Shown one piece after another: positions 49,641-60,550 of a stretch of DNA of 64,000 nt. A program made the translations under genes and the position numbers. Numbering within the stretch: position 1 is the first letter of the stretch; every line of letters begins with the position of its first letter. A model generated the notes under the pieces. That model saw nothing but the letters and a program-made list of their open reading frames with translations. It had not been told where the DNA came from and did not search any database. Source of the stretch: Apis mellifera (taxonomy: Eukaryota > Arthropoda > Insecta > Hymenoptera > Apidae); the NCBI RefSeq assembly GCF_003254395.2, contig NC_037648.1, forward strand, positions 7,250,135-7,314,134, in the 5' to 3' direction.

Positions 49641-52580
49641 TCTGAGATTATTCATAATCACAAATGAAAATATTTATTTATTTATTTGATATAAACAGGA
49701 GAATCGTTACATAGATTTAGAAAATTGGAGAATAATTAAAAAATGTATAATTAGATTCAAGTTTGTAATTTTAAGAACGGATTGTTTATAATGAAACTTA
49801 AAAAGAAATTAATTTGATGTAATATTGAGAATTTACATAGTTGCAAATTTTACTATTGGAAATATAAAATTGCTTTTAAATATATTTTCTAAGATTAATA
49901 TTCGTTTTAATTATTCAAATTTAATCCAACAAATTTTAGTTTTGTCTTTTTAATTTCAGAAAAAATTGTTTCATAGAAATTTAAGTTTGAAGAAAAAGCA
50001 ATAATATTATTAAGACAATAAAATATTTTAAATATATTTTAAATTAAATATTTTAAATTCATATAATATGTCGTTAATAATTTATTTATTCTTTTATTTT
50101 TTTTTATTTTTTTAAATATTGTCATTATCTATTTCAATTTATTCTCAATTTATTATTCATTGAATTTATGAAAAATTCTACTTAATATCAATTCTTTAAT
50201 TTTTAAATTAAGAGATTTACTTTTCCTTTTTAAAAGATTAAGAAATACCATTAAAAATGTAATATTTATATCTATCAAAAGTTTTATATATTTAAAAGTT
50301 TATTTTATTCAATATTATTTTTATTTTTATTTTTTATATAAATTGATAATCTAAAAATAATAATTAACATATTATTATATATAATTATTAATATTTTATA
50401 ACTTTTTCATTAACAGATTACATTTTATTCAATATTATTTTATATAAATTTTATCCATTTTATATAAATTTTAACTAAGAGTGTTTCATCCCTAAAATTT
50501 AACCAAATGGTTTTGTCGTGGCAGCTCTACATTCAATGTTTCTCGGGCGATAGATGTTGGTGGGGTGGGCCGTCGAAAACTTTCTGAAAACCTTTATAAT
50601 GGTTCCGATAAAAAGCACCCCTGCGGGACACATATGCTACAGTGGTTTTTCTTTCAAACCACAAGTCCGTTCAATCTCCTATTTGATTCTAACGACAGGT
50701 AATCGATAACTACGATTGGCGCTTATCATTCGATTGCTACAAATCCTGTAATAAATATTATTTATTTTTCGCAATTTTTCGGTGAACAATGACTGAAAAG
50801 ATATTTAATATTTAAAAAGAATAATTATATTTTGTCTATATAGATAATGTAAAATCATTTCACATAATAATTAAATATTAAGGCACAAGAAAGAAAATTC
50901 TCGTATATTTTATTTAAAAATTATATGCTTTTTCTTTTGAGGAAATTTGAACAATAAATTTAAGAATTATTCTTTTCTTTATATAATTCTAGTATTAAAA
51001 AAATTTGAATAAAATATATTATTAAAAGAATTTTTAAGAATTTTCTAAATTTATGTAAAAAAAAAATGTAGTTTTATAAATGGATATTTTTCTAAAAATA
51101 AGGAATATTTAATCTATATTTTAAATTTTCTACAAGTAATTTTTGAAAAGCTTTAAGATATATAAATAATTATCGTAATAATTCGCTTTTAATTTAAAAA
51201 ATTAAAAGATTATTATTATATGATTGGATTGATAAAAAATTTTTTATTTATTTCTCTATGTTATAACAATAACATTGGATTTATAAAATTTTTCACAATT
51301 TTATAAGATGGTAACATGTAATTTATTTGTCGTAATACATTTTTGTATGAAAGAAACCATTTTAAAAATAAACTTAAACCACTTTGATGAAGATGGTCCC
51401 TTCGTAATGGCAGTCACGTACAGTTTTCTCTCTGACTGAAATGTCGGAGTCGATGAGGCTAGAGAGCTCCCTATCACATTGTAACTGTTACTGCTTAGGG
51501 GTTTTAAAAGGGGGTTGAAAGGACATTATGTCGACGAACGAGGAAAGGGACGGCGGTCTACAAAGTTAGTAGCATGAAACTTCAACTCTGATATCAAAAA
51601 TGTTGTGACTTTCAGCTGTTTTGTGACGAGGTAACGATAAACTAAATTTTTTTAAGGAAATTTAATATGTCACGAATAATTCTAAAAAAAATATAAAAAT
51701 TAAATGACATATTAAATATTTCTAGTCATTTTACATTTTATATTTAATAGAATTAGATTTCATTTTGTTTATATTTGTTAAATATAACATTTTATTATTT
51801 CTTTAATTATTAAAATATATTATATATTATAACATTTAAATCATTTTATTGTATTTTATATTGTTTGAAAGTTATCAAAGTAATAATTAAATAAGTAATT
51901 AGTAGGTGTCATTTTTTGGATTAATATTATTCATAAAAATTTTATTTCTTATTTGTAATAAAAAATAATCATTATTTCAATACCTCAAACATAATTGTTA
52001 TTCAAAATTTATGATATTTAACTATCATATCATGTCTACAATATCTCATTCCAATTTTATTTTTACTTCACATTACTTATAAGTATAAAAAATAAAAAGT
52101 ATATTTTCTTTAAATTATTTCTTATTTATTAAAGTTTTTAATAAAAATTTAATAAAAACAAAATTTTATTAATTAAATTAAATTAATCTTGAATAGAACA
52201 CTATTTAATAATAAAAATTCAATATATATTATCTTATTTTAACATTAGATGTCTTAATGCAATCATTTTATATCATATTTTCTTTTTCTTATTATTTTGG
52301 TATTTTTTTTTAGAAAGGAAAGTAATGGTATTATGAATATTCTTAAATAAGTAAGGTAATTATATTCTTTATTATTTAGAAAATTTAAAGTTATATTGCG
52401 AAAGAATTTTTGTATTTTGTAAAATGAATAAATTCAATTTTAATTAATATTTTTGAATCGTTTGGTAAATTCATGGCAATATTAATATTTAAATTATTTG
52501 TATTATAATATTTTGAAGTTTGATATATTAGCATTACTAAAAATATTTTAAAGAAATATTTAACATATCCTATTGATTAA
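49641..52580. other. AT-rich spacer with two short GC-balanced blocks
   Basis: A/T-rich except for 50,480-50,760 (GATGTTGGTGGGGTGGGCCG; CACCCCTGCGGG) and 51,370-51,650. Each block is about 280 bases with sharp edges and no open frame worth calling. They look like isolated conserved elements or untranslated exons. Confidence 0.4.
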
Positions 52581-52591
52581 TCTTATGACAG

Positions 52592-52810
52592 ACGACAGAA
52601 ATGAAATATGATTCATTTCTATCATTTGATGCTCTCCCTTTATCAGAAAAACAAGTGTATTATGGAAAAGGTGTTCATTTCAAAAAAATTCATGTAACTG
52701 GTTTGCTACATTTAAAACTTGTAATTTCAACCTTGAAGATCGAGAACATCGAAGTAGACATTTCTGATATCGAAACGATTACCATAACTGAAAATATCGA
52801 TCGAAAATAA
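52592..52810 (+). CDS. Probable terminal exon or small gene, 69-72 aa, plus strand
   Basis: The frame is open from a plausible acceptor (ATTAATCTTATGACAG, exon start 52,592) and contains an ATG at 52,601. It reads 69 residues from that ATG to TAA, beginning MKYDSFLSFDALPLSEKQVY and ending in an acidic Ile/Glu-rich tail (ENIEVDISDIETITITENI). AATAAA follows 35 bases later at 52,845. The composition is protein-like in an otherwise AT-rich area. If the ATG is the start it is a single-exon small ORF; if the acceptor is used it is the last exon of a longer plus-strand gene whose upstream exons I could not place. No family recognised. Confidence 0.4.
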   Translation, partial: TTEMKYDSFLSFDALPLSEKQVYYGKGVHFKKIHVTGLLHLKLVISTLKIENIEVDISDIETITITENIDRK

Positions 52811-52830
52811 TTCTCGTTATGCAATTCTCA

Positions 52831-52836
52831 TTTATT
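52831..52836 (-). terminator. Poly(A) signal AATAAA for the minus-strand cysteine-rich exon
   Basis: AATAAA on the minus strand, about 50 bases beyond the TGA at 52,885. Confidence 0.45.
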
Positions 52837-52844
52837 GAATAAGA

Positions 52845-52850
52845 AATAAA
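52845..52850 (+). terminator. Poly(A) signal AATAAA for the plus-strand exon
   Basis: AATAAA 35 bases after the TAA at 52,808-52,810. It lies within 15 bases of the opposing minus-strand signal. Confidence 0.45.
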
Positions 52851-52884
52851 CTATTTCCTAAAATACAATGTTCGTAAAAACAGT

Positions 52885-53210
52885 TCAAAATCTCATGAAT
52901 TTAATAAACGATCGAATGAAATTGTTCTTTGGAAATGTCGTGAAACAGAGGGTACCAAAAAAAGGGTGAGCCATGACTCGAAATCGTGGACAAGAAAATG
53001 CGTGACAATCTGCACATCGTCCTTTAGAACATGTCAATCCAGAATTACATCTCTGTGAAGAGGATCTGTCGTCACTTGGATGATGTACTTGCTTCCCTTG
53101 ACGCGATGGAACAAGCTGGTGAGGAAAACAGACTATGTAGCCTGGTTGGACCGTGACGAGGCACATACCATGTTTGATATGGCACATACAAGTAAGGCAT
53201 GATTGGTGTC
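52885..53210 (-). CDS. Cysteine-rich terminal exon, possibly a secreted protein
   Basis: Read on the minus strand, the frame opens after an acceptor (AAAATTCCCAG) at 53,210 and runs 108 codons to TGA at 52,885. It has 11 Cys, ten of them in about 75 residues. They form two groups: C-x2-C-x-C-x6-C-x9-C at the start (SCLTCMCHIKHGMC), then C-x5-C-x4-C-x2-C-x4-C (RCNSGLTCSKGRCADC), with a Ser/Asp-rich linker between. Such spacing is typical of small disulfide-rich secreted domains, and GLTC-x3-RCADC resembles many of them. I cannot name a family. Entry phase needs one upstream base, which fits the small candidate exon ending at 53,322. The last 30 residues lack the pattern. Plus-strand frames over the same bases are short. 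Confidence 0.4.
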
Positions 53211-53321
53211 CTGGGAATTTTCGCGAGGATCTTATGTTTGGCGATGGTTAAATGCGAATCTGATTACAGGATAAAGCATCCTTGCGAACAGAATTGGTTA
53301 AACTCCGTAACTCGTGGATAC

Positions 53322-53337
53322 CTTTTTGTTTCACCAT
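53322..53337 (-). CDS. Candidate 16-base coding start exon (MVKQK)
   Basis: The ATG at 53,337 on the minus strand, in AACAATGG context, reads MVKQK plus one base to a weak donor (AAAAAG|GTATCC). The phase fits two acceptors: the cysteine-rich exon 111 bases away, and the exon at 40,362, which would give MVKQKVINVLLVGMASADA, a textbook signal peptide. Without splicing the frame ends after 29 codons. Speculative. Confidence 0.2.
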
Positions 53338-53443
53338 TGTTTCTTCTTTTTTCTTTCCGAGATTATTATTTAACAATCGCATGATGTTCACTGTATGTAA
53401 TTTTATTATGAACCGTTTGCTATTTTAAGAACGTGTTATTTCA

Positions 53444-53623
53444 ATGAAAATTTATTATCAAAATCGATCATTCAAGAAACACGAGGAGTGTTGGTTGAAC
53501 GAATTGATCCATGATGATTCTTTTGATTTAAGAGATTTTTGGAAATATTTAAAGAGAAAGATTTGTATGCAAGCAATCGAAGGTTTAACATTTGTTAAAC
53601 GATTCAAAAAAAAGAAAATGTGA
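53444..53623 (+). CDS. Candidate 59-aa ORF, plus strand
   Basis: ATG-started frame of 59 codons ending in TGA, preceded five codons earlier by a TAA. The peptide is well mixed: KKHEECWLNELIHDDSFDLR, then an aromatic and basic stretch (DFWKYLKRKICMQAIEGL) that could form an amphipathic helix, ending Lys-rich. An acceptor-like TATTTTAAG just upstream (about 53,429) would also allow it to be an exon in phase. Codon use looks protein-like for such AT-rich DNA, but there is no known relative. Confidence 0.25.
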   Translation: MKIYYQNRSFKKHEECWLNELIHDDSFDLRDFWKYLKRKICMQAIEGLTFVKRFKKKKM

Positions 53624-53660
53624 AAATGTTACAAAGAATATTGTTAAAGAAATATATATT

Positions 53661-54692
53661 TGTGAAGCCATTATTAGTAAAAAATATTTGACCAATATAA
53701 TATTTCATATATAGTTTAGTATAGTATATTTAAGACAAGAAATATTTTGAAAATTAATGATGAAATGGCCAAAGACACTGTCTTTTGGCTAATGTTACTG
53801 TAAAATATGTGTAATTTTAATAAATAATTGCTAAAAATTATTAATAATAATAATTTCTACATAAATTAATTGAATAAAAACCTACAATCTATTAATTAAA
53901 TATATATATGTATGTTATGAACATTGATAAATTGGAATGTTGAAATTATTTAACAATTACAATATTATATTTATATACAATATAATAAGAATATGCATTT
54001 GTGAAGCAATTATTAGTAAAAAATATTTGGCCAATATAATATTTCATATATAGTTTAGTATAATATATTTAAGACAAGAAATATTTTGAAAATTAATGAT
54101 GAAATGGCCAAAGACACTGTCTTTTGGTTAATGTTACTGTAAAATATGTGTAATTTTAATATTAATATAAAAATTATTAATAATAATAATTTCTACATAA
54201 ATTAATTGAATAAAAACCTACAATCTATTAATTAAATACATATATATGTATGTTATGAACATTGATAAATTGTAATATGGAATGTTGAAATTATTTGACA
54301 ATTATAATTACATTATATTTATATACAATATATATATACTATATATATATACTATATATATATACATACAATATTTATATACAATATAATAGGAATATGC
54401 ATTTGTGAAGCAATTATTAGTAAAAAATATTTGGTCAATTATTATAATATTTCATATATAGTTTAGTATATTTAAGATAAGAAATATTTTGAAAATTAAT
54501 AATGAAATGGCCAAAGACACTGTCTTTTGGTTAATGTTACTATAAAATATGTGTATTTTAATAAATATTAATTGCTAAAAATTATTAACAATTGAAAATG
54601 ATTATTAATAATAATTTCTACATAAATTAATTGAATAAAAACCTATGTCGAAATTATTTGGCAGTTACAATATTATATTTATATACAATACA
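53661..54692 (+). repeat. Three tandem copies of a 339-404 base AT-rich unit with an internal hairpin
   Basis: Units start at TGTGAAGC at 53,661, 54,000 and 54,404. The third is truncated and ends near 54,692. Length differences come mainly from a variable TATATA microsatellite between units 2 and 3. Each unit carries ATGGCCAAAGACACTGTC followed by TTTTGG, a hairpin whose arms (GGCCAAAGACA / TGTCTTTTGGCT) pair with one bulge. The copies are highly similar, implying recent duplication. Confidence 0.85.
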
Positions 54693-55040
54693 ATATTTCA
54701 AGAAAACGCAGAATCGTTGTTTGTTGCACAAGATTAAAAGATCATCACATATGTTATTATCCGATTAAGAAAATTACTCGTATTTGACATTTTATGCAGT
54801 AAAGATTATCACTTATGATGTAATTAAAGATTAATAAATCCTATCTCTACTCTTTAATCTCTTGCAACACGATATAACAATTAACTTGTAATAAAGTATA
54901 AAATTTATATTAAACTGAAGGAAATTACGCAATTTAAAATATGCAAAAATATTTTAATATTAAAAAAAGTATCGTATCAAAGGAGATGCACATCTAAATA
55001 ACTTTATAACATATTTTAAATATTCGATATTGCAGAAAGA
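54693..55040. other. AT-rich spacer
   Basis: A/T-rich, with no feature. Confidence 0.6.
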
Positions 55041-56870
55041 AAGATGAGATACAAAAATCTCTCGAAAGAAACATGAAAGGATAGACGCGAGGATAATCTC
55101 TCTGGAACGGGGAGGTGAAGGAGAAGGAGGAGGAACATCAGCAGTAGCAGAAACAAAAGGGTAGAAAAAGAAAAGAAAAAAGAGAATCGAAAATATTACA
55201 TCCAAAGTATGGTTAAGTTAATTTCTCCCCCATGAGAGGGGAGAATCGTTGGGGGGCCTGTAATTCGACGTGACGAAAGTTGGCGCGATATCGCGTTAAT
55301 CTTCGCGGGCATACACGTACATATGTATCGATCGGGTCAGGCCCCGCTGGAATCGATTTCCAACCGATCCAGCGGGGTGATTCCGGAGTAAACACTTTAT
55401 ACCTTCGTTTCTCTCTCGCCCCTCCCCCTCGATATCCTCGATACTCCCTTCGATCCCTTCGCTCGCGGAGGAGCGAAGAAATCCCTCCTCCTCCTCCCCC
55501 CTCTCTCCTCCTTCCCCGCTCACGGATTTCTATAAAACGAGCGTGCAACACGGCGAAACTCGTCGAGGCCGAGCGCGGCCGGGAAGGGAAGGGGGCGCCG
55601 AGAAAAAAGCGCGACGACATTAACCGAGAGACAGGAATGAAAGGATAAAGGAGAGATAAATCCTAGAATTGTAACCATCGAGGGAGGGTTATGCTCGCGC
55701 GCGAACTAGGGGGAGGGGGAAAGGAAGGGAAGGAAGGAAGGAAGAACGAAGAGGAAGAACTAACTCGGTGTGGAGAGCAGGGTGGAACGGGATGGAAGAA
55801 GAGGAGAGAGATCGGGGAGAGATCCGCTCTGTATATCTGTGTGTGTGTGCGTCGGTGGTGGTGGTGGTGGTTTGTGGGGAGGGGAAAAATATAATGGTGG
55901 ATGGGGCGAGAGGGGAAAGAGAGAGAGAGGGGGAGGGGATATATACCATCGATGGATATCGAGTAGGCGAGTTGGTACGTGAGATAATAAGGCGTGCTCG
56001 GGCATGCCGATGGAAACCGCACGCGGCATTATTCAAATTGAATCCGGTAAGAATTATTATTGGCGGGCAAGCCGGGGCCGGCAAGCCGGCTCATTCCGCG
56101 GGCGCATTTGCGAATACGAGGAGGAAAAAGAGGAGCTGTAGGAGTTGGGGAGAGCAGAGGTGGAAGGGGGAGGATGAAAGGAGGAGGGAGCTGGAGAAAG
56201 AGAGAGAGAGGAGGCAAGTGTGATAGTGGTGACGGTGTTTGGAGATGGTGGAGGGAACGACCTCGCCATCACGACCTCGCCGTATGATCCGCTGCAGTAT
56301 CGCCCGATGACCCTGGTGTCATTACGCCTCACTCTGGACGTCATTACGCTAATGTCCATCTCCTTTTCTTATCCTTCATCCGGGGAAGAGGACCGGTGCC
56401 TTTCGTTTCTTCTGGTCAACCACACCTCCAATGTCGAAGGATACTTGACACGGTTCGCGTTCCAATCCTTGAACAGCCGATGCCCTTGCCGCCTCCAACC
56501 TTCCCTCAAACGACGCGCGTAAGGCCATTCCGATTGGTACTTAACCTTCGAGTCTCTTCACCTTTTCTCCTTTTCCTTCTTCTTCTTCTCCTTCTCCTTC
56601 TCCTTCTTCTTCTTCTTCTTCTTGTATGCCTCTTTGTCTCGTTACCAGGTGGTCATTCCTGTTTTCATTGTGTTTCGGTTCTAAGGGGATCGGAGGAGAT
56701 CTTTTAATAGGTTGTTACGTTGTTTATAGCACTCTGGAGAAATTTTTTTGAAACAGGTGATGGCGATGTTTATTGATTTTGAGTGGAGAGAATGGGAGAA
56801 TGGGAGAAGTGCGCGGGATAAGTGCGGGGGAAGAAGAGCAATGTGAATATTAAATGATTGGCAAGCTTTT
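55041..56870. other. Large CpG- and purine-rich island
   Basis: A GC-rich block with a 26-base near-palindrome around CCCCGCTGG...CCAGCGGGG (55,342-55,377), long G/A-rich tracts (55,680-55,930, 56,115-56,215), a GGT repeat (about 55,853-55,871) and a CTT/CTC tract (56,562-56,623). All six frames are open for long stretches because of composition, so none is called. The segment 55,985-56,110 (ATTATTCAAATTGAATCCGG; CAAGCCGGGGCCGGCAAGCCGG) looks like conserved regulatory DNA. Confidence 0.4.
56562..56623. repeat. CTT/CTC microsatellite tract
   Basis: Pyrimidine-only run of CTT and CTC triplets. It gives poly-Leu in one plus-strand frame. Confidence 0.85.
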
Positions 56871-57400
56871 CCTGTTTTGCTTGAAATTTATCGAAATTAT
56901 TTAAATAATATTTGGGAAGTGTATTTTGGAGATACAAATTGGGAGGAAGATATCTTTTCTTATTTTTTTGTATGGAAAATAGGATGAAACATTTTTTGGA
57001 ATTGTGTTATATTTTGTTCTATATATTTTTTGCACGCAATTTATATTTTTGTTTCAATAAATATCAACATTAATTTGAATAAAGATTTTATCTATTTTAT
57101 TTATTCTTTTGAAATATTAAAATTTTAATCAGAAAATAATTTAATTAAACGATATATTTGCATAGTATATTTAATACATCTATATTATAGTTAACTGATA
57201 TGAAAAATGTTTATAACTTTCATAAATGTTATTAATTCTTTGTCTTACTTTATCAATTATTGACATTCATTTTTAATAATTCATAAAATCCAATACTATC
57301 AAATATAATCACAGTAAAAAACATAGCGAAACATTAAATTCAGAGATTAAAAATAACAATTTGACCAGAATTTTCATAATATTTGCCTTTGATAATATTT
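56871..57400. other. AT-rich spacer
   Basis: A/T-rich, with no feature. Confidence 0.6.
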
Positions 57401-58600
57401 TCTTCTTATTTGTGAAAATCGTGTTCCACTCACTCGAATCACTCGAATAACCAAAATTTCATCTCGTTCCGATCTAAAAATTAACAAAATCTTGAAGGAA
57501 AACTCGATTCGCAAAACGTCTCTCGTAACCCTCCGTGTATCGTAAAACACATTCCGTGTTCCACCACGAAATCCTCACACCGGGAGAACAATGCACGCGT
57601 GAAAGAAAGAAACCCGAAAGAAATCCCGCGGTATCCCCATTCGTATTCGAAACGAGACGAGCTGTTAACGAGGCACAGTTGCCACTCGAATTCGCGACCG
57701 GAGGTGGTTCCCGTCATCCATTCCATCCTGTCTCTCTCTCTCTCTACGCCTCTCTCCCCCATTTCCTAACCACCTTACGCATCTCTCTCTCTCTCCCTCC
57801 CTCTCCGTCCAATCCCCTTACATCGGCGGAGGTGTTTGGACCGCAGACCACACCGAGTCACGCACGGTAATAACCCTTGGCGAGGGTGAATACGGTTACC
57901 TACGGTTACCAGCCGGGTTAAAGCCCTACGGAGTTTCGTTCCGGCCGCTATACTTGGTGTTTTTACGGTTCATAATTCAGCCGAGTGTATTTCAAACGCC
58001 TGCCAATGCCGGGGACCGTTGGCAGGGGTATAACGTTGGACGGGCTTGTGTCGTCGTCGATGGACGTGGATGAGGAGAGGGAAGGGGAGGCGCGGAGGGA
58101 GGAGGGAGAGGGGCAAACCGGGCATTACGAGGCGTCACTTTGGGCCCCGGGGAGATTTAAGCTCGTCGTACGCGACGCGAAAACTCGTCACCCACGATTG
58201 CCCGGTTATTTATGCACTTCTCCGGGCGGCCCAGGACGTTCGGGAATTAGCCGAGGCGAAGGCCTGGCCGAACGAAATGTGCGGTCGCCGCATGCCTCCG
58301 CTCATGCTCTCCCCGACGTGCGGCCGTGTATTTACAACCGATGGAAATATGTCGCGCGCGCCGGACAATGAGGGTCAGCACCGAGTAATGAAATACGCTT
58401 GAACGGCCGATAAATCTTGGTAGAACGGCCCGTTGTTTCGGGAAGAATCCTCTGCACGATTATGATGGACGATGGGGTTGGGAGGGAGGGGGGGAGGGGG
58501 ATGGGTTGTCTCGCCATCTCTCGCGAGATGCGCCATCTTTCGTTGCCCTTCGGAAGGGTGAGAGGTTTTTCAAGTTTTCTTCAAGTACGAGGATTTCTAT
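57401..58600. other. CpG-rich island with a G-quadruplex motif
   Basis: Contains CT repeats (57,730-57,750; 57,783-57,800), a 10-base tandem (TACGGTTACC twice, about 57,893-57,912), a very CpG-rich block (57,900-58,400) and a G-run cluster at 58,474-58,505. AGATGGCGCAT on the minus strand near 58,530 matches the CTCF core. It is promoter- or enhancer-like. Confidence 0.35.
58006..58371 (+). CDS. Candidate ORF, 121 aa, in a CpG island
   Basis: The ATG at 58,006 (CCAATGC context) opens a 121-codon frame ending in TGA. The N-terminal 40 residues include an acidic and basic stretch (SSMDVDEEREGEARREEGEG), and the rest is Pro/Gly/Arg-rich. A second plus-strand frame overlaps it for 118 codons, as expected where GC is high and stops are rare. 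No family, splice site or poly(A) signal supports it. Confidence 0.15.
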   Translation: MPGTVGRGITLDGLVSSSMDVDEEREGEARREEGEGQTGHYEASLWAPGRFKLVVRDAKTRHPRLPGYLCTSPGGPGRSGISRGEGLAERNVRSPHASAHALPDVRPCIYNRWKYVARAGQ

Positions 58601-58920
58601 TCTGCCCTTCTTTCTTAATTTATAACATTGTTCTTTCGTTTAGTCAGTTTGAAATAGTTTCGAAAAATATTCAAAAAATCGGGATCATTTTCCTTAAGAT
58701 TTTTGTTAAGTCGGATAAAGTTTAGAATATTGGAGAGTTTTTAAAGATCGAGTATATATAATATGGATTTCCTTGCTTCGGTTAGAAGGCGTTGTCTCGA
58801 AAAGAATTCTTTGGACGATTGTGATGGATCATAGGGGATGTTTTGCGTTCGCGAGATGTAGTATTATTTTTGTCGTTTGAAAGATGAGAGATTTAGGTTA
58901 TTTTTATCTTTCTTTATATG

Positions 58921-59440
58921 TATATAGGATATTCTATAAATCTTTTATCATTGTCTTTGTCTTATCTTTATTTTTCAATTTTTATAAAATATACGAGTTT
59001 CTTAACTTTAATTAGAAAAGAGTTAATTGTTTTTATTTTTCACTTTTTTTTATAAGTATATAGGATATTCTATAAATTTTTTATCATTGTCTTTGTCTTA
59101 TCTTTATTTTTCAATTTTTATAAAATATACGAGTTTCTTAACTTTAATTAGAAAAGAGTTAATTGTTTTTATTTTTCTCTTTTTTTTATAAGTATATAGG
59201 ATATTCTATAAATCTTTTATTATACTCTTTATTTTATCTTTATTTTTCAATTTTTATAAAATATACGAGTTTCTTAACTTTAATTAGAAAAGAGTTAATT
59301 GTTTTTATTTTTCTCTTTTTTTTATAAGTATATAGGATATTCTATAAATCTTTTATCATTCTCTTTGTTTTATCTTTATTTTTCAATTTTTATAAAATAT
59401 ACAAGTTTCTTAACTTTAATTAGAAAAGAGTTAATTGTTT
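58921..59440 (+). repeat. 136-base tandem array, about 3.8 copies
   Basis: The word TATATAGGATATTCTATAAA recurs at 58,921, 59,057, 59,193 and 59,329, exactly 136 bases apart. Each copy continues through TTTATCTTTATTTTTCAATT and ACTTTAATTAGAAAAGAG. The last copy stops at about 59,440. Divergence is only a few bases per unit. Confidence 0.9.
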
Positions 59441-60540
59441 GGGAAGAATTTTTTGTATAATTATGATGAACAATAGAAGATATGCTATTTTGTTGAAGAG
59501 TGGGAGAATTAATTAAATTTTAATGATTGAAATAAATTTATTTCAATAGGTAATTTATTATTTAAAATATCACAATTAAGAACCTCGATTGAGATTATGT
59601 GAAAATGTTATTTGAGCATTTTAAATAAAATTATTAATTAAAATTATTAATTAATTTTATTCAAAAAATTTTTTTTCAATCCAATCTATTATTTTGCAAT
59701 ATCTGAAAATTTGATTTATTATCATTCGTCTGTGTTATTAGGTCAGATTAGAATACTTTTTCATTTTTATAAAATTCGTATATGTTTTCTAACTTTAGGA
59801 AGAAGATGAAAGATATATGGAATTGCAAATTTTAATATGAAATGAAAAGATATTTATAATATCGGATAGTAAGTAAGGAGAAAAGATTATTGGATTTTAT
59901 GGATATTTTAGGTTAGAAAAATGACATTTTTATTTTTAATCAGTCAGTGTAAAATTATTGGCATACATTAAAAAAATTTACTGATAAATTTTATAACAAT
60001 ATCTATGAATATAATAATATTGAAATGGTTATGATATTAAAGCTATGATTATATTCTAATAATTTGGTTCATTAAAAACTATAAAAGATTATAGAAGAAA
60101 ATATGATAAATTTCTTTGTTTTTACTTTTTTATAGGAAATGCTAATGAATAAAGAAAATTCTTTTTCTTTGGAATTTGTTGCTCGAGGATGAAGCTTGAA
60201 GTTTTTATGAATCTTTTTCTTGAAAGTTTTTATGAAGAAAATATATTTAATAAGATGAATTTTTGAATTTTTATAAGAAAGCAATTTTAAAATTTAATAT
60301 AGCATAAACTAATAACAAAATTATCTTTTTATTTGATTTTGTATGATATATAATTTCGATTTTTTTGAATATTTCAAAAAAATATGACATGGGCTTCTCG
60401 TTAAATTATTTATAAAAATAAAATCAGATTTATCATATATTTAATTTTTACTTAAGATATATAGTTAACATTTTTAAATTATTATATTTAAGAATTCAAG
60501 AATTTTTTAGAAAAATTTATCTGTATGAATATAAAAACAT
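59441..60540. other. AT-rich spacer
   Basis: A/T-rich, with no gene recognised. Confidence 0.6.
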
Positions 60541-60550
60541 CAACATATTC

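Noticed and set aside
55213..56522. Many overlapping frames over 100 codons on both strands
   Set aside because: They result from the very GC- and purine-rich composition with few stop codons; none is recognisable or splice-bounded.
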